DNA of 64,000 nt from DATAOG01 sp963753685 (GTDB lineage: Bacteria > Pseudomonadota > Alphaproteobacteria > Geminicoccales > Geminicoccaceae), in the NCBI GenBank assembly GCA_963753685.1, contig CAVWDE010000022.1:146700-210699 (forward strand), in the 5' to 3' direction. This document shows positions 1 to 8,162 of this stretch, in pieces; position 1 is the stretch's first letter, and each line of letters begins with the position of its first letter. The position numbers were made by a program, and so were the translations under genes. Under the pieces are notes generated by a model. The model saw nothing but the letters and a program-made list of their open reading frames with translations, made no database searches and was not told the DNA's origin.

Positions 1-270
1 GATTCGGTCACCACCATCCTCTTGCACGGGCTCGAGCCCGAGGTCCTGCGCGAATACTGCCGGCGGCATTGCGGCGTGGTGCTCGGCATCGGCATCGGCG
101 AGCTCAGCGGCCGCGCGTTCCGGATCGGCCACATGGGCCATGTCAACGCGCCGATGATCATCGGCACGCTCGGCGCGGTCGAGATGGCGCTGGCCGCGCT
201 CGCCGTGCCCCACGGCCGGGGCGGCGTGCAGGCCGCGGTCGACTGGCTCGGGCAGTCGGTACCGCCCTGA
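1..270 (+). CDS. Class V aminotransferase, C-terminal fragment (gene enters from left edge)
   Basis: The reading frame is open from base 1 and stops at TGA 268-270, so only about the last 89 residues are visible. They contain the stretch GIGELSGRAFRIGHMGH followed by NAPMIIGTLGAVEMAL. This is the typical C-terminal small-domain signature of fold-type I, class V PLP aminotransferases of the alanine-glyoxylate / serine-pyruvate type, including the Arg (in FRIGHMG) that binds the substrate carboxylate. The PLP lysine lies outside the window. The exact substrate cannot be told from this fragment. No downstream partner is close; the next gene is convergent. Confidence 0.8.
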   Translation, partial: DSVTTILLHGLEPEVLREYCRRHCGVVLGIGIGELSGRAFRIGHMGHVNAPMIIGTLGAVEMALAALAVPHGRGGVQAAVDWLGQSVPP

Positions 271-394
271 GCCTGGCGCGTCGCGCAGCGCTCCCCTGTC
301 GTGCAGGGCAGTCGGCGGTCCGCCCGCAGGCCTGCGAAGTCAGGTCCTGCCGGCCTCCGCCTCGCTCGGCCTGCGCCGCGGCTCCGCCGGCGGC

Positions 395-829
395 TCAGGC
401 ACCGCCGTGAATGTAGTCCTGCAGCATGTGGGTCTCGACCTCGAGCTCCTTGAGGCGGTGCTTGACCACGTCACCGATGCTGATGATCCCGAGCAGCTCG
501 CCGTCCTTGACCACCGGCAGGTGGCGGAAGCGGCCGTCGGTCATGGTCTTCATCAGCTTCTCGAGCCCGTCGTCCGGGGCGCAGGTCACGACGTCCGCGG
601 TCATCAGCTCGGCGACCGTCATCCGCAGCAGCCCGGCACCATAGTCCGCGAGGCCGCGCGCCAGATCGCGCTCGGAGATGATGCCGCACAGCCGGCCGTC
701 CGGATCGGTGACCACGACCGCGCCGATCCGCTTCTGCTTGAGCAGGCCCGCGACTTCGGCAATCGTCGCCTCGGGCCGCGTGCCGACCACGTTGCTGCCC
801 TTGGCTGAGAGTATCTGGGCGATGAGCAT
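395..829 (-). CDS. CBS-domain pair protein
   Basis: The protein has 144 residues and is built almost entirely of two tandem CBS motifs. CBS1 (about residues 15-70) contains VGTRPEATIAEVAGLLKQ and a GIISERDLARGL segment. CBS2 (about 75-130) contains VTCAPDDGLEKLMKTM and GIISIGDVVKHRL. Stand-alone CBS pairs bind adenosyl ligands (AMP, ATP, SAM) and act as energy or redox sensors. The partner cannot be deduced. It ends in a basic/acidic helix (KELEVETHMLQDYIHGGA) typical of this small alphaproteobacterial family. ATG start at 829. It faces the aminotransferase tail to tail and is divergent from the next operon. Confidence 0.9.
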   Translation of the reverse strand: MLIAQILSAKGSNVVGTRPEATIAEVAGLLKQKRIGAVVVTDPDGRLCGIISERDLARGLADYGAGLLRMTVAELMTADVVTCAPDDGLEKLMKTMTDGRFRHLPVVKDGELLGIISIGDVVKHRLKELEVETHMLQDYIHGGA

Positions 830-983
830 ACGCTTGACCCCCTGTCAGGTCCGACCGCGGCGCTCTCGCGCATTGCGCTATTGATGCATCTCACCAGAAA
901 CCGGCGATCAGGTCCAGCAATTCGCGCGCCGACCTGCCCGGGCCGGCCTGTGTCGTCGGTTGTCGTCGGTCCGGAAGTTCTGA

Positions 984-1010
984 TTGCATGTGATCATATT
1001 CCTATATACT
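984..1010 (+). promoter_or_regulatory. Putative sigma-70-type promoter of the 1072-2708 operon
   Basis: A short AT-rich island in otherwise GC-rich DNA carries TTGCAT (984-989) and TATACT (1005-1010), separated by 15 bp. This is suboptimal spacing but well placed, about 60 bp before the start at 1072. A direct repeat of TTGTCGTCGG lies just upstream (about 950-970). This is inference from motif and position only. Confidence 0.35.
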
Positions 1011-1071
1011 ATGAATTGGGTCCGCGGCGCGCCGGGGACGTCGCGGATCGCATGGGCCTGGAGACGAGCCG

Positions 1072-1308
1072 ATGGAATTCGTCGTCGTGCGCTACCCGGA
1101 ACGGCGTCCGGTCTTCATCGACGGTCGGGAAGCCGGCCGGACAGGCCAGATGCTGCTGGTGGAGGAAGGGCATCACGTCCTCGATCTGGGCGCGCCCCGG
1201 AACTACCAGCCGGGCCAGCTCGACTTCGAGGTCAGGGGCACCAGCTCCGTGACCCCGCTCGAGCTCGCGTTCACGCCGCAGACGGCGCGCGCACAGAGGG
1301 TCGCCTGA
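1072..1308 (+). CDS. Small PEGA-like beta protein, translationally coupled to the patatin gene
   Basis: This 78-residue protein of unknown function is preceded by GGAGACG as ribosome binding site. The sequence (RRPVFIDGREAGRTGQ, then LLVEEGHHVLDLG) resembles a PEGA-type beta domain: a short repeat in which an extracytoplasmic protein presents VFIDG and a G-H-H-x-L/V strand. No signal peptide or membrane segment is visible. Its TGA (1306-1308) overlaps the ATG of the patatin lipoprotein in the arrangement TGATG, so the two are almost certainly translated together. Role unknown; possibly an accessory to the lipase. Confidence 0.65.
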   Translation: MEFVVVRYPERRPVFIDGREAGRTGQMLLVEEGHHVLDLGAPRNYQPGQLDFEVRGTSSVTPLELAFTPQTARAQRVA

Positions 1309-2708
1309 TGGACCGGTGGCGCCGGACGCTCGCGGCCGCATCGCTGGCCGCGGCCGGCGGCTGTGCCCAGTTCCCGCTCAACCCGCCGCTCGAGCACTAC
1401 CAGGCAGGCGCCGGCTATCGGTTCGCCAATCTCACCCACGAGCACAACTCCGACAGCCTGTTCGTCGTGCTCACCTTCTCCGGCGGCGGCACCCGGGCGG
1501 CCGCGCTGGCCTACGGCGTCCTCGAGGCGCTGCGCGCGACCCCGATCGTCTGGCAGGGCGAGCGCCGCTCCCTGCTCGACGAGGTCGACGTGATCTCGTC
1601 GGTGTCCGGCGGCAGCTTCACCGCCGCCTACTACGCCCTCAAGCGCGAGCAGGCGTTCGACGACTTCGAGACCGTGTTCCTCAAACGCGACATCGAGGCC
1701 GACCTCGCGAGCCAGCTGCTGTCGCCGGTCACCTGGTTGCGCCTCGTATCGCCGACTTTCGATCGGATCGACCTCGCGGCCGAGTCCTACGACCGGCAGA
1801 TCTTCGGCGGCGCCACCTATGCCGATCTGCTGCGGGACGGCCGCCGGCCGTTCCTCATCGTCAACGCGACCGACATGTCGGCGGGCGCGGCCTTTCCCCT
1901 CACCCAGGACCGGTTCGACCTGCTCTGCTCGGACCTCTCGCAACTGCCGCTCGGGCGCGCGGTGGCGGCGTCGTCGGCGTTCCCGGTCCTGCTCAGCCCG
2001 CTCACGATCAAGAGCTATGCCGGCCATTGCGGCTATCAGCCGCCGCCCTGGATCGAGCAGGCGACCAGGGACTACCAGGCCAACCCGCGCCGCTACTGGA
2101 AGGCCCGGCTCGCGCAGAGCTACCTGAACCCGGAGCGCGCCTGGATCCACCTTCTGGATGGCGGCATCGCCGACAATATCGGCCTGCGCGGTCCCCTGGA
2201 CTCGATCGCCTCCAACGACAGCCCCTGGAGTCTGGTCAACGCGATCAATCAGGGCCGGATCAGGAAGCTCGTGGTCATCACCGTCAACGCCAGGTCCGAC
2301 CCGGATCTGAACTGGGACCAGAGCAGCCAGGCGCCGGGCATCCTCGACGTCCTCAACACCGCGGCCGGCACCTCGATCGACAACTACTCCTTCGAGACGA
2401 TCGACCTTTTGCGCCAGCAGTTCAAGGAGTACGAGCGCGCGGAAGGGGACTATGCGGGCTGCCGGGCCCTCCTGAGGGGCCAGTGCCGGGGCGCAAAGAT
2501 GCCGTTCTCGGCACCGCCCCATGCCGACTATTACCGCATCAACGTCGAGTTCGATGCCCTGGCGGATGCCAGGGAGCGGAGCTACTTCAAGAACCTGCCG
2601 ACCTCGTTCAAGCTGCCGGCGGCGGCGGTCGACCGCCTGCGCGAGGTCGGCGGGCGCCTGCTGCGCCAATCCGACAGCTTCCGGAAGTTGATCGGCAGCC
2701 TGCAATAG
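1308..2708 (+). CDS. Patatin-like phospholipase lipoprotein
   Basis: A predicted 466-residue lipid acyl hydrolase. The start at 1308 was chosen because it overlaps the preceding stop and gives a signal sequence (MDRWRRTLAAASLAAAGG, then Cys19) that looks like a lipoprotein export signal. The patatin elements are in order: glycine-rich oxyanion loop FSGGGTRAAAL (about residue 57), nucleophile serine in SSVSGGSFTAAYY (about Ser99), and the catalytic Asp of LLDGGIADNIGL (about residue 284). The family hydrolyses phospholipids or other acyl lipids through a Ser-Asp dyad. Export implies action in the periplasm or on the outer membrane inner leaflet. It sits downstream of the small PEGA-like gene in one operon. 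Substrate not predictable. Confidence 0.88.
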   Translation: MDRWRRTLAAASLAAAGGCAQFPLNPPLEHYQAGAGYRFANLTHEHNSDSLFVVLTFSGGGTRAAALAYGVLEALRATPIVWQGERRSLLDEVDVISSVSGGSFTAAYYALKREQAFDDFETVFLKRDIEADLASQLLSPVTWLRLVSPTFDRIDLAAESYDRQIFGGATYADLLRDGRRPFLIVNATDMSAGAAFPLTQDRFDLLCSDLSQLPLGRAVAASSAFPVLLSPLTIKSYAGHCGYQPPPWIEQATRDYQANPRRYWKARLAQSYLNPERAWIHLLDGGIADNIGLRGPLDSIASNDSPWSLVNAINQGRIRKLVVITVNARSDPDLNWDQSSQAPGILDVLNTAAGTSIDNYSFETIDLLRQQFKEYERAEGDYAGCRALLRGQCRGAKMPFSAPPHADYYRINVEFDALADARERSYFKNLPTSFKLPAAAVDRLREVGGRLLRQSDSFRKLIGSLQ

Positions 2709-2772
2709 TTGCTTCCCAGGCCCACCCGCGGCACAAATCCCACCGGGTACTCATCCAGAGGACAGACTCAGC

Positions 2773-3228
2773 ATGATCATCGGCCTGGTCGTCCACGTGC
2801 TCGCCGCAATCATCTGGGTCGGCGGCATGTTCTTCGCGTATGTCGTGCTGCGGCCGGTCGCGGGCGAGCTCGAGCCGGGGCCGCGCCTGGCGCTGTGGCG
2901 CGGCGTGTTCGGGCGCTTCTTCCCCTGGGTGTGGGCGAGCATCGTGGGCCTTCTGGTAAGCGGCTACGGCATGCTGCTGTTCGGCCTCGGCGGCTTTGCC
3001 ACAGCCGGCGTGCACGTGCATGTGATGCAGCTGATCGGCCTGATCATGATGGCGCTCTTCCTGCACCTCTACTTCGCGCCCTGGCGGCGCTTCCAGCGCG
3101 CCCTCGAAAAGGGCGATCCGGCCGCGGCCGCCCGCCAGCTCGGCCAGATCCGGACCATCGTCCTGATCAACCTGACGCTCGGTCTGATCACCGCGGCGAT
3201 CGGCGCCAGCGGCCGCTACTGGGGTTGA
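2773..3228 (+). CDS. CopD-like integral membrane protein
   Basis: A 151-residue protein with four hydrophobic helices, at about residues 1-25, 50-75, 82-105 and 122-148. Residues such as His8 (GLVVHVLAAIIWVGGMFF), His78 and His80 (AGVHVHVMQLIG) resemble the short CopD-family membrane proteins, which are loosely tied to copper or haem handling. The first helix with H-x8-W-x-G-G-x-F is the clearest family feature. It is preceded by a weak GAGGACAG ribosome site. It lies 64 bp behind the patatin gene and may be cotranscribed. Specific function unknown. Confidence 0.7.
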   Translation: MIIGLVVHVLAAIIWVGGMFFAYVVLRPVAGELEPGPRLALWRGVFGRFFPWVWASIVGLLVSGYGMLLFGLGGFATAGVHVHVMQLIGLIMMALFLHLYFAPWRRFQRALEKGDPAAAARQLGQIRTIVLINLTLGLITAAIGASGRYWG

Positions 3229-3249
3229 ACCGGGGGCCTCACGTTCCAG

Positions 3250-3278
3250 TTCACATTTGCCTCGGAAACGAGTAAAGT
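3250..3278 (+). promoter_or_regulatory. Promoter of the cold-shock gene with long 5' leader
   Basis: TTCACA (3250-3255) and TAAAGT (3273-3278) are separated by exactly 17 bp, a good sigma-70-type match. It would give a leader of about 120 nt before the cold-shock ATG at 3407. Long leaders are characteristic of cspA-family mRNAs, where they fold in a temperature-dependent way. The fold itself was not computed. Confidence 0.5.
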
Positions 3279-3406
3279 CCGTCCAAATCGCGCCGCCGCC
3301 ACGAGAGACTGCCTCCGTTCAGCGACCGACGCCGTTCCAGTCAGGGTATTAGCCCTGTCCTACCGACGACCCGAAGAAGGCGCCTGCGCCGAGAGGAGTT
3401 CTGTCT

Positions 3407-3619
3407 ATGCCCGTGGGCACTGTGAAGTGGTTCAACCCGACCAAGGGTTTCGGTTTCATTCAACCCGACAGCGGCGGCAAGGATGTGTTCGTTCACATCT
3501 CGGCGGTGCAGCGCGCAGGGCTCGAGAGCCTCGAAGAGGGGCAGCGGATCGAGTTCCAGGTCGTGCCTGGCCGGGACGGACGCACCTCGGCTGACCAGCT
3601 GAAGGTGCCGAACGACTAA
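3407..3619 (+). CDS. Cold-shock domain protein
   Basis: A 70-residue single cold-shock (OB-fold) domain. RNP1 is present as KGFGFIQP (about residues 14-21) and RNP2 as DVFVHIS (about 29-35), with the usual N-terminal GTVKWFNPTKGFG. Proteins of this family bind single-stranded nucleic acids and melt mRNA structure at low temperature or in stationary phase. The start follows GAGGAG at good spacing. The 3' end overlaps the convergent ruvX gene by four bases. Confidence 0.95.
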   Translation: MPVGTVKWFNPTKGFGFIQPDSGGKDVFVHISAVQRAGLESLEEGQRIEFQVVPGRDGRTSADQLKVPND

Positions 3620-4209
3620 GCCTCGTCCGGGCGCTCGCGCGCCGCCCTGCTCTCGAGCCGGGCGAGCGCATCGAGCGCATCCTGGAGGATGGCGGCGGCG
3701 GCGAGCGCGTCGAGGCGATCGGCGCGCTTGGGCCTGCGGAGTTGTGCCAGATCGGCCGCCTCTTCGGCGGCGAAGGTCGAGAGACGCTCGTCCCAGAGCA
3801 GGATCGGCAGGCCGAGTGCCCTGTCCAGGCGTTCGGCGAAGGCACCGACCGCCTGACAGCGCGGCCCCTCGCTGCCGTCCATGTTGAGCGGCCAGCCGAT
3901 CACCAGAGCACCTGCCTGACGCTCGCGGATCACCGCCTGCAGTTGCTCGAGGTCCTGCGCCCAGGCCCTGCGCCGGATCGTGATCAGCGGGGTCGCAAGG
4001 CGCCAGCCGGCATCCGCGCCGGCGAGGCCGACCGCCCGCTTGCTGACGTCGAGGGCAAGCAGACCGGGGCGGCGCTGCCTTGGTTCGGCGTTCAGGCGCC
4101 GCCTGGGTTCGGCCTCCAGGCGCAGCCTGGCGAGCCAGGGCTCGAGGTTGCCTGCGATCGGCAAGGGGTATAATTTCCGCCGCGCGTTGCCGCCGGTCGA
4201 CGGGCTCAT
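3616..4209 (-). CDS. ruvX: Putative pre-16S rRNA nuclease / Holliday junction resolvase-like protein (YqgF family)
   Basis: The RNase-H-like YqgF fold is visible from LLALDVSKRAVGLAGAD (first strand, catalytic Asp) through ALVIGWPLNMDGSEGPR to LLWDERLSTFAAEEAA (second acidic cluster). The family matures the 16S rRNA 5' end. The catalytic domain is about 145 residues; the ATG chosen (4209) gives 197 residues with an unusual 50-residue N-terminal extension containing a repeated AEPRRR-type stretch. No good start closer to the domain was found, so the true start is uncertain. It is divergent from gatCAB, the arrangement seen in many alphaproteobacteria. Confidence 0.85.
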   Translation of the reverse strand: MSPSTGGNARRKLYPLPIAGNLEPWLARLRLEAEPRRRLNAEPRQRRPGLLALDVSKRAVGLAGADAGWRLATPLITIRRRAWAQDLEQLQAVIRERQAGALVIGWPLNMDGSEGPRCQAVGAFAERLDRALGLPILLWDERLSTFAAEEAADLAQLRRPKRADRLDALAAAAILQDALDALARLESRAARERPDEA

Positions 4210-4273
4210 GTCGGCCCTGGCGTTGGGGAGACCATGGGCCTCGCGGGACCATGGCTTCGAGGGACCATGGCAG

Positions 4274-4561
4274 ATGTCGATCGATGAGGCCACCGTTGCG
4301 CGCATCGCGCGCCTTGCCCGGATCGACGTGCCCGAGGCCGAGCGGGCGCCGCTCGCCCGTGAGCTGTCGCACATCCTGGACTGGATCGAGCAGCTGAACG
4401 AGGTCGACACGGCGGGCGTGCCGCCGATGACCAGCGTGGTCGCGATGCGGCTCGCCTGGCGCGAGGACCGGGTGACCGACGGCGGCCGGCCAGAGGACAT
4501 CCTCGGCAACGCGCCCGAGCGCCAGGACGACTATTTCGTGGTCCCGAAGGTGGTCGAGTGA
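4274..4561 (+). CDS. gatC: Asp-tRNA(Asn)/Glu-tRNA(Gln) amidotransferase subunit C
   Basis: A 95-residue small subunit of the tRNA-dependent amidotransferase, which wraps around GatA and stabilises the GatA-GatB complex. Recognised by the N-terminal helix SIDEATVARIARLARIDVPE, the central ILDWIEQLNEVDT and the C-terminal signature MRLAWREDRVTDG...DILGNAP...FVVPKVVE. The ATG at 4274 gives the normal family length. Its TGA overlaps the GTG of gatA by four bases, so the operon order is gatC-gatA-gatB. Confidence 0.95.
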   Translation: MSIDEATVARIARLARIDVPEAERAPLARELSHILDWIEQLNEVDTAGVPPMTSVVAMRLAWREDRVTDGGRPEDILGNAPERQDDYFVVPKVVE

Positions 4562-6045
4562 GCGAGCTGACGCGCCTCACGCTGGCGGCAGCGCGCGCGG
4601 CCCTGCGGGCGAAGGAAGTCTCGGCGCGCGAGCTCGCGCTGGCGCACATCCAGGCGATCGAGGCGGCGCGCGGGCTCAACGCCTTCATCACCGAGACCCC
4701 GGAGCGCGCCCTCGAGATGGCCGCCGAGTCCGACCGCCGGCTCGCCCGCGGCGAGGGGCGCCCGCTCGAAGGCATCCCGCTCGCGATCAAGGATCTGTTC
4801 TGCACCCAGGGCATCCGCACGACCGCCGGCTCGCACATCCTGGACGGCTTCGTCCCGCCCTACGAATCGACCGTCTCAGGCCAGCTCTGGCAGGCGGGCG
4901 CGGTCCTGGTCGGCAAGACCAACCTGGACGAGTTCGCGATGGGCTCGTCCAATGTTACCAGCTACTTCGGACCCGTCGTTAATCCCTGGACTGAAGTCGG
5001 GGCCACGGCACCTCGCGTCCCCGGCGGCAGCTCGGGCGGCTCGGCTGCGGCGGTCGCCGCGGGGCTCTGCCTGGGCGCCACCGGCACCGACACCGGCGGC
5101 TCGATCCGCCAGCCGGCCTCGTTCTGCGGCATCGTCGGCATGAAGCCCACCTACGGGCGCTGCTCGCGCTTCGGCATCGTCGCCTTCGCGAGCTCGCTCG
5201 ATCAGGCGGGGCCGCTCGCGCGCACGGTCCAGGACGCGGCGATCCTCTTGCAGCATATGGCGGGCCACGACCCGCAGGACAGCACCAGCGCCGACGTCCC
5301 CCTGCCCGACCTCGAGGCAGCCATGACCGGCGATGTGCGCGGCCTCAGGGTCGGGATCCCCAAGGAATACCAGATCAAGGGCTCGCCACCCGAGATCGAG
5401 GCCCTCTGGCGCCAGGGTGAAGACTGGCTGAAGGCCGCCGGCTGCGAGCTCCGCCCGGTCAGCCTGCCGCACAGCCGATACGCGCTGCCGGCCTACTACA
5501 TCGTCAATCCGGCCGAGGCGTCCTCCAACCTCGCCCGCTACGACGGCATGCGCTATGGCCTGCGCGTTCCGGGCAAGGACCTGATCGACACTTACGCCAG
5601 GACCCGCGCCGAAGGATTCGGCAAGGAAGTGCGCCGGCGGGTCATGGTCGGCACCTACGTGCTCTCGGCCGGCTATTACGAGGCCTACTACCTCAAGGCG
5701 CAGCAGGTGCGGACGAAGATCCTGGACGAGTTCAAGGCGGCGTTCGAGCAGGTCGACGTCCTCCTGACGCCGGCGACGCCCACCGCGGCGTTCCGGATCG
5801 GCGACAAGATGGACGATCCGGTCGCGATGTGGCTGAACGACGTGTTCACGGTACCGGCCAATCTCGCGGGCCTGCCCGGGATCTCGGTGCCGGCCGGCCT
5901 GTCGGCGGACGGCCTGCCGCTCGGCCTGCAGCTGATCGCCCGGCCGTTCGATGAGGCGACCCTGTTCCGGGCCGCGGGCGTGCTCGAGCAGGCGGCCGGG
6001 TTCAAGGCGGAGCCGCCTTATCTCACCGCCAGGGCTTCGTCATGA
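4558..6045 (+). CDS. gatA: Asp-tRNA(Asn)/Glu-tRNA(Gln) amidotransferase subunit A
   Basis: A 495-residue amidase-signature enzyme that releases ammonia from glutamine for transamidation of misacylated Glu-tRNA(Gln) or Asp-tRNA(Asn). The Ser-cisSer-Lys triad is intact: Lys in GIPLAIKDLFCTQGI (about residue 80), cis-Ser in VPGGSSGGSAAAV, and nucleophile Ser in TDTGGSIRQPASFCG. Length and the GMKPTYGRCSRFGIVAFASSL segment are typical of GatA rather than general amidases. GTG start overlapping gatC; the 3' end overlaps gatB by four bases. Confidence 0.97.
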   Translation: MSELTRLTLAAARAALRAKEVSARELALAHIQAIEAARGLNAFITETPERALEMAAESDRRLARGEGRPLEGIPLAIKDLFCTQGIRTTAGSHILDGFVPPYESTVSGQLWQAGAVLVGKTNLDEFAMGSSNVTSYFGPVVNPWTEVGATAPRVPGGSSGGSAAAVAAGLCLGATGTDTGGSIRQPASFCGIVGMKPTYGRCSRFGIVAFASSLDQAGPLARTVQDAAILLQHMAGHDPQDSTSADVPLPDLEAAMTGDVRGLRVGIPKEYQIKGSPPEIEALWRQGEDWLKAAGCELRPVSLPHSRYALPAYYIVNPAEASSNLARYDGMRYGLRVPGKDLIDTYARTRAEGFGKEVRRRVMVGTYVLSAGYYEAYYLKAQQVRTKILDEFKAAFEQVDVLLTPATPTAAFRIGDKMDDPVAMWLNDVFTVPANLAGLPGISVPAGLSADGLPLGLQLIARPFDEATLFRAAGVLEQAAGFKAEPPYLTARASS

Positions 6046-7512
6046 GCGAAGCACCGGCCGGACCGGACCTGATCCACGGGACGACCGGGCCCTGGGAGGT
6101 CGTGATCGGCCTCGAGGTCCACGCCCAGATCACGTCCAACGCCAAGCTGTTCTCGGGCGCCTCGGCCGAGTTCGGCGGCGCCCCCAACCACCACGTCTCG
6201 CCGATCGATGCCGGCATGCCGGGCATGCTGCCCTCGCTCAATGGCTTTTGCATCGAGCAGGCGGTGCGCTCGGGCCTCGGGCTCGCGGCCGAGATCAATC
6301 GTTACTCGGTGTTCGAGCGCAAGAACTACTTCTACCCCGACCTGCCCTGCGGCTATCAGATCTCGCAATACGCCAGGCCCCTGGTCGGCCGCGGCACGCT
6401 CACGATCGACCTCGAGGGCGGCCGCAGCGTCGCGGTCGGCATCACGCGCCTGCATGTCGAGATGGACGCCGGCAAGAGCCTGCACGATCAGCGCCCGGAT
6501 GCGACGCTGGTCGACCTCAACCGCTCGGGCGTGGCGCTCATGGAGATCGTCTCCGAGCCCGACCTGCGCTCGGCCGAGCAGGCGGTCCTCTACATGCGCA
6601 AGCTGCGCTCGATCCTCCGCTACCTCGGCACCTGCGATGGCAACATGGAGGAGGGCTCGCTGCGCTGCGATGCCAACGTCTCGGTCCGCCGACCGGGCAA
6701 CCCGCTCGGCACCCGCACCGAGATCAAGAACCTGAACTCGATGCGCTTCGTCGGCCGCGCGATCGAGCACGAGGCGAGACGCCAGGTCGAGCTGCATCGA
6801 GGCGGGCGGCCGGGTCGAGCAGGAGACCCGCCTGTTCGATGCCGCCAAGGGCGAAACCCGGCCGATGCGCACCAAGGAGGAGGCCCACGACTACCGCTAC
6901 TTCCCGGACCCGGACCTGTTACCGCTCGAGCTCGACGACGCGTTCATCGAAAGACTTCGGGCTCAACTCCCTGAGTTGCCGGATGCCAAGAAGGCGCGCT
7001 TCATCACTGCCTACGGCCTTTCGGTCTACGATGCCGAGGTCCTGGTCGCGGAGCAGGCGGCCGCCGACTATTTCGAGGCGGCCGCGAGGGGCCGCGATCC
7101 GAAGCTGGTCGCGAACTGGGTGATCACCGACCTGTTCGGCGCCCTCAACCGGGCCGGCCGCGACATCGCGCGCTCGCCGATCACGCCCGAGCGCCTGGGC
7201 CAGCTCATCGACCTGATCCAGGCCGGCACGATCTCCGGCCGGATCGCCAAGGACGTTTTTTCCCAGATGTTCGAAACCGGGGACGCCCCCGCCGAGATCG
7301 TGGAGAAGAAGGGTCTGAAACAGATCTCGGACACCGGCGCGCTCGAAAAGATCATCGACCAGCTGATCGCCGCCAACCCCGGCCAGGTCGAAAGCTACAG
7401 GAAGAACCCGAAGGCGCTCGGCTGGTTCGTCGGCCAGGTCATGCGCGCGACCCAGGGCCAGGCCAACCCGCAGCTGGTCAACCAGGTCCTGAAGCAGAAG
7501 CTCGGAGCTTGA
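6042..7512 (+). CDS. gatB: Asp-tRNA(Asn)/Glu-tRNA(Gln) amidotransferase subunit B, interrupted by a one-base insertion
   Basis: GatB binds and activates the misacylated tRNA. Frame one runs from the ATG at 6042 (PWEVVIGLEVHAQI) to about 6794, ending in EIKNLNSMRFVGRAIEHEA and RRQVEL. The homologous continuation (IEAGGRVEQETRLFDA, then TRPMRTKEEAHDYRYFPDPD, then the GatB/YqeY tail to LKQKLGA) lies in the next frame from base 6796 to 7512. Removing one base near 6795 restores a normal protein of about 489 residues. Because the subunit is expected to be essential, a sequencing or assembly error is more likely than a pseudogene. It overlaps gatA, and the antitoxin gene starts 5 bp after its stop. 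Confidence 0.93.
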
Positions 7513-7517
7513 CCGCC

Positions 7518-7733
7518 ATGACCCTCGCCGTCCGCCTGCCGCCGGAGATCGACCAGCGGCTGCAATCGCTCGCCGCGAAGACTGGCCGGAGCAAGGCCTC
7601 CTATGCACGCGAGGCGATCGTTCGTTACCTCGAGGACCTCGAAGACGAGCAGATCGCCCGGGAGCGGCTCGAGAGCCCCGGCCGTCGCTGGACACTCGAC
7701 GAGCTGGAGCGCGGGGTTGACCTGGAGCGTTGA
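7518..7733 (+). CDS. Ribbon-helix-helix antitoxin of a RelBE-type pair
   Basis: A 71-residue protein beginning MTLAVRLPPEIDQRLQSLA, a ribbon-helix-helix N-terminus, followed by TGRSKASYAREAIVRYLED, the second helix. The C-terminal part (EQIARERLESPGRRWTLDELER) is the expected toxin-wrapping arm of short RelB/DUF6290-type antitoxins. It should bind its own promoter as a dimer and neutralise the RelE toxin encoded immediately downstream (17-bp overlap). The ATG at 7518 was preferred to a TTG at 7509, which would overlap the gatB stop. Confidence 0.85.
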   Translation: MTLAVRLPPEIDQRLQSLAAKTGRSKASYAREAIVRYLEDLEDEQIARERLESPGRRWTLDELERGVDLER

Positions 7734-7983
7734 ATGGGACGAGCGAGCCAGGAGAGAGCTTCGGCGCCTCGATCCGGCGGTGCATCGCCAGATCTTGGGC
7801 TATTTGCGGGAACGGATCGCTGGACCGGCCGACCCCCGCCGGTTCGGTCGCCCCTTCAGCGGCGGCAAGGGCGGTCTGTGGCGCTACCGCGTCAGCACCT
7901 ATCGGCTCGTTTGCCAGATCGAGGAGCAGCGCTCCGTGGTCCTGGTGCTGGCTGTCGGCCACCGCAAGGAAGTTTACGAGTGA
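7717..7983 (+). CDS. RelE/ParE-superfamily toxin
   Basis: An 88-residue toxin read from a TTG at 7717 (translation MTWSVEWDERARRELRRLD), the classic RelE start. It continues through GKGGLWRYRVSTYRLVCQIE to VLVLAVGHRKEVYE. The R-Y-R-V-x-x-Y-R core and the terminal GHRxxVY are typical of RelE-type mRNA interferases, which cleave mRNA in the ribosomal A site. No ATG gives this product: the nearby ATGs are in other frames, so automatic callers may miss or mistranslate it. The gene overlaps the antitoxin by 17 bp, indicating coupling. Confidence 0.85.
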   Translation: MTWSVEWDERARRELRRLDPAVHRQILGYLRERIAGPADPRRFGRPFSGGKGGLWRYRVSTYRLVCQIEEQRSVVLVLAVGHRKEVYE

Positions 7984-8162
7984 CCAGCTGACCTCGGGTG
8001 TTACCACAAGCTGACCCGCGATCAGTTGATTCGGCTCCTCTTCAGGCGAAGATAGCCGACCGAGTGAGCGGCAGGCCGGCGCGAACGGCGGCTGGGCGGC
8101 TGGTGCGGCGCGGGTCAGCAACTCATGGCGACAAACCCGTTTCGCTGTCCTATGGTGGCGGC

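Noticed and set aside
984..1307. In-frame extension of the patatin gene upstream to 984
   Set aside because: Runs through the PEGA-like gene in another frame, lacks a signal peptide, and the ATG at 1308 gives a better start with coupling.
1203..2705. 500-residue open frame antisense to the patatin gene
   Set aside because: Arg/Gly/Val-rich shadow frame typical of high-GC DNA; the plus-strand frame carries all catalytic motifs.
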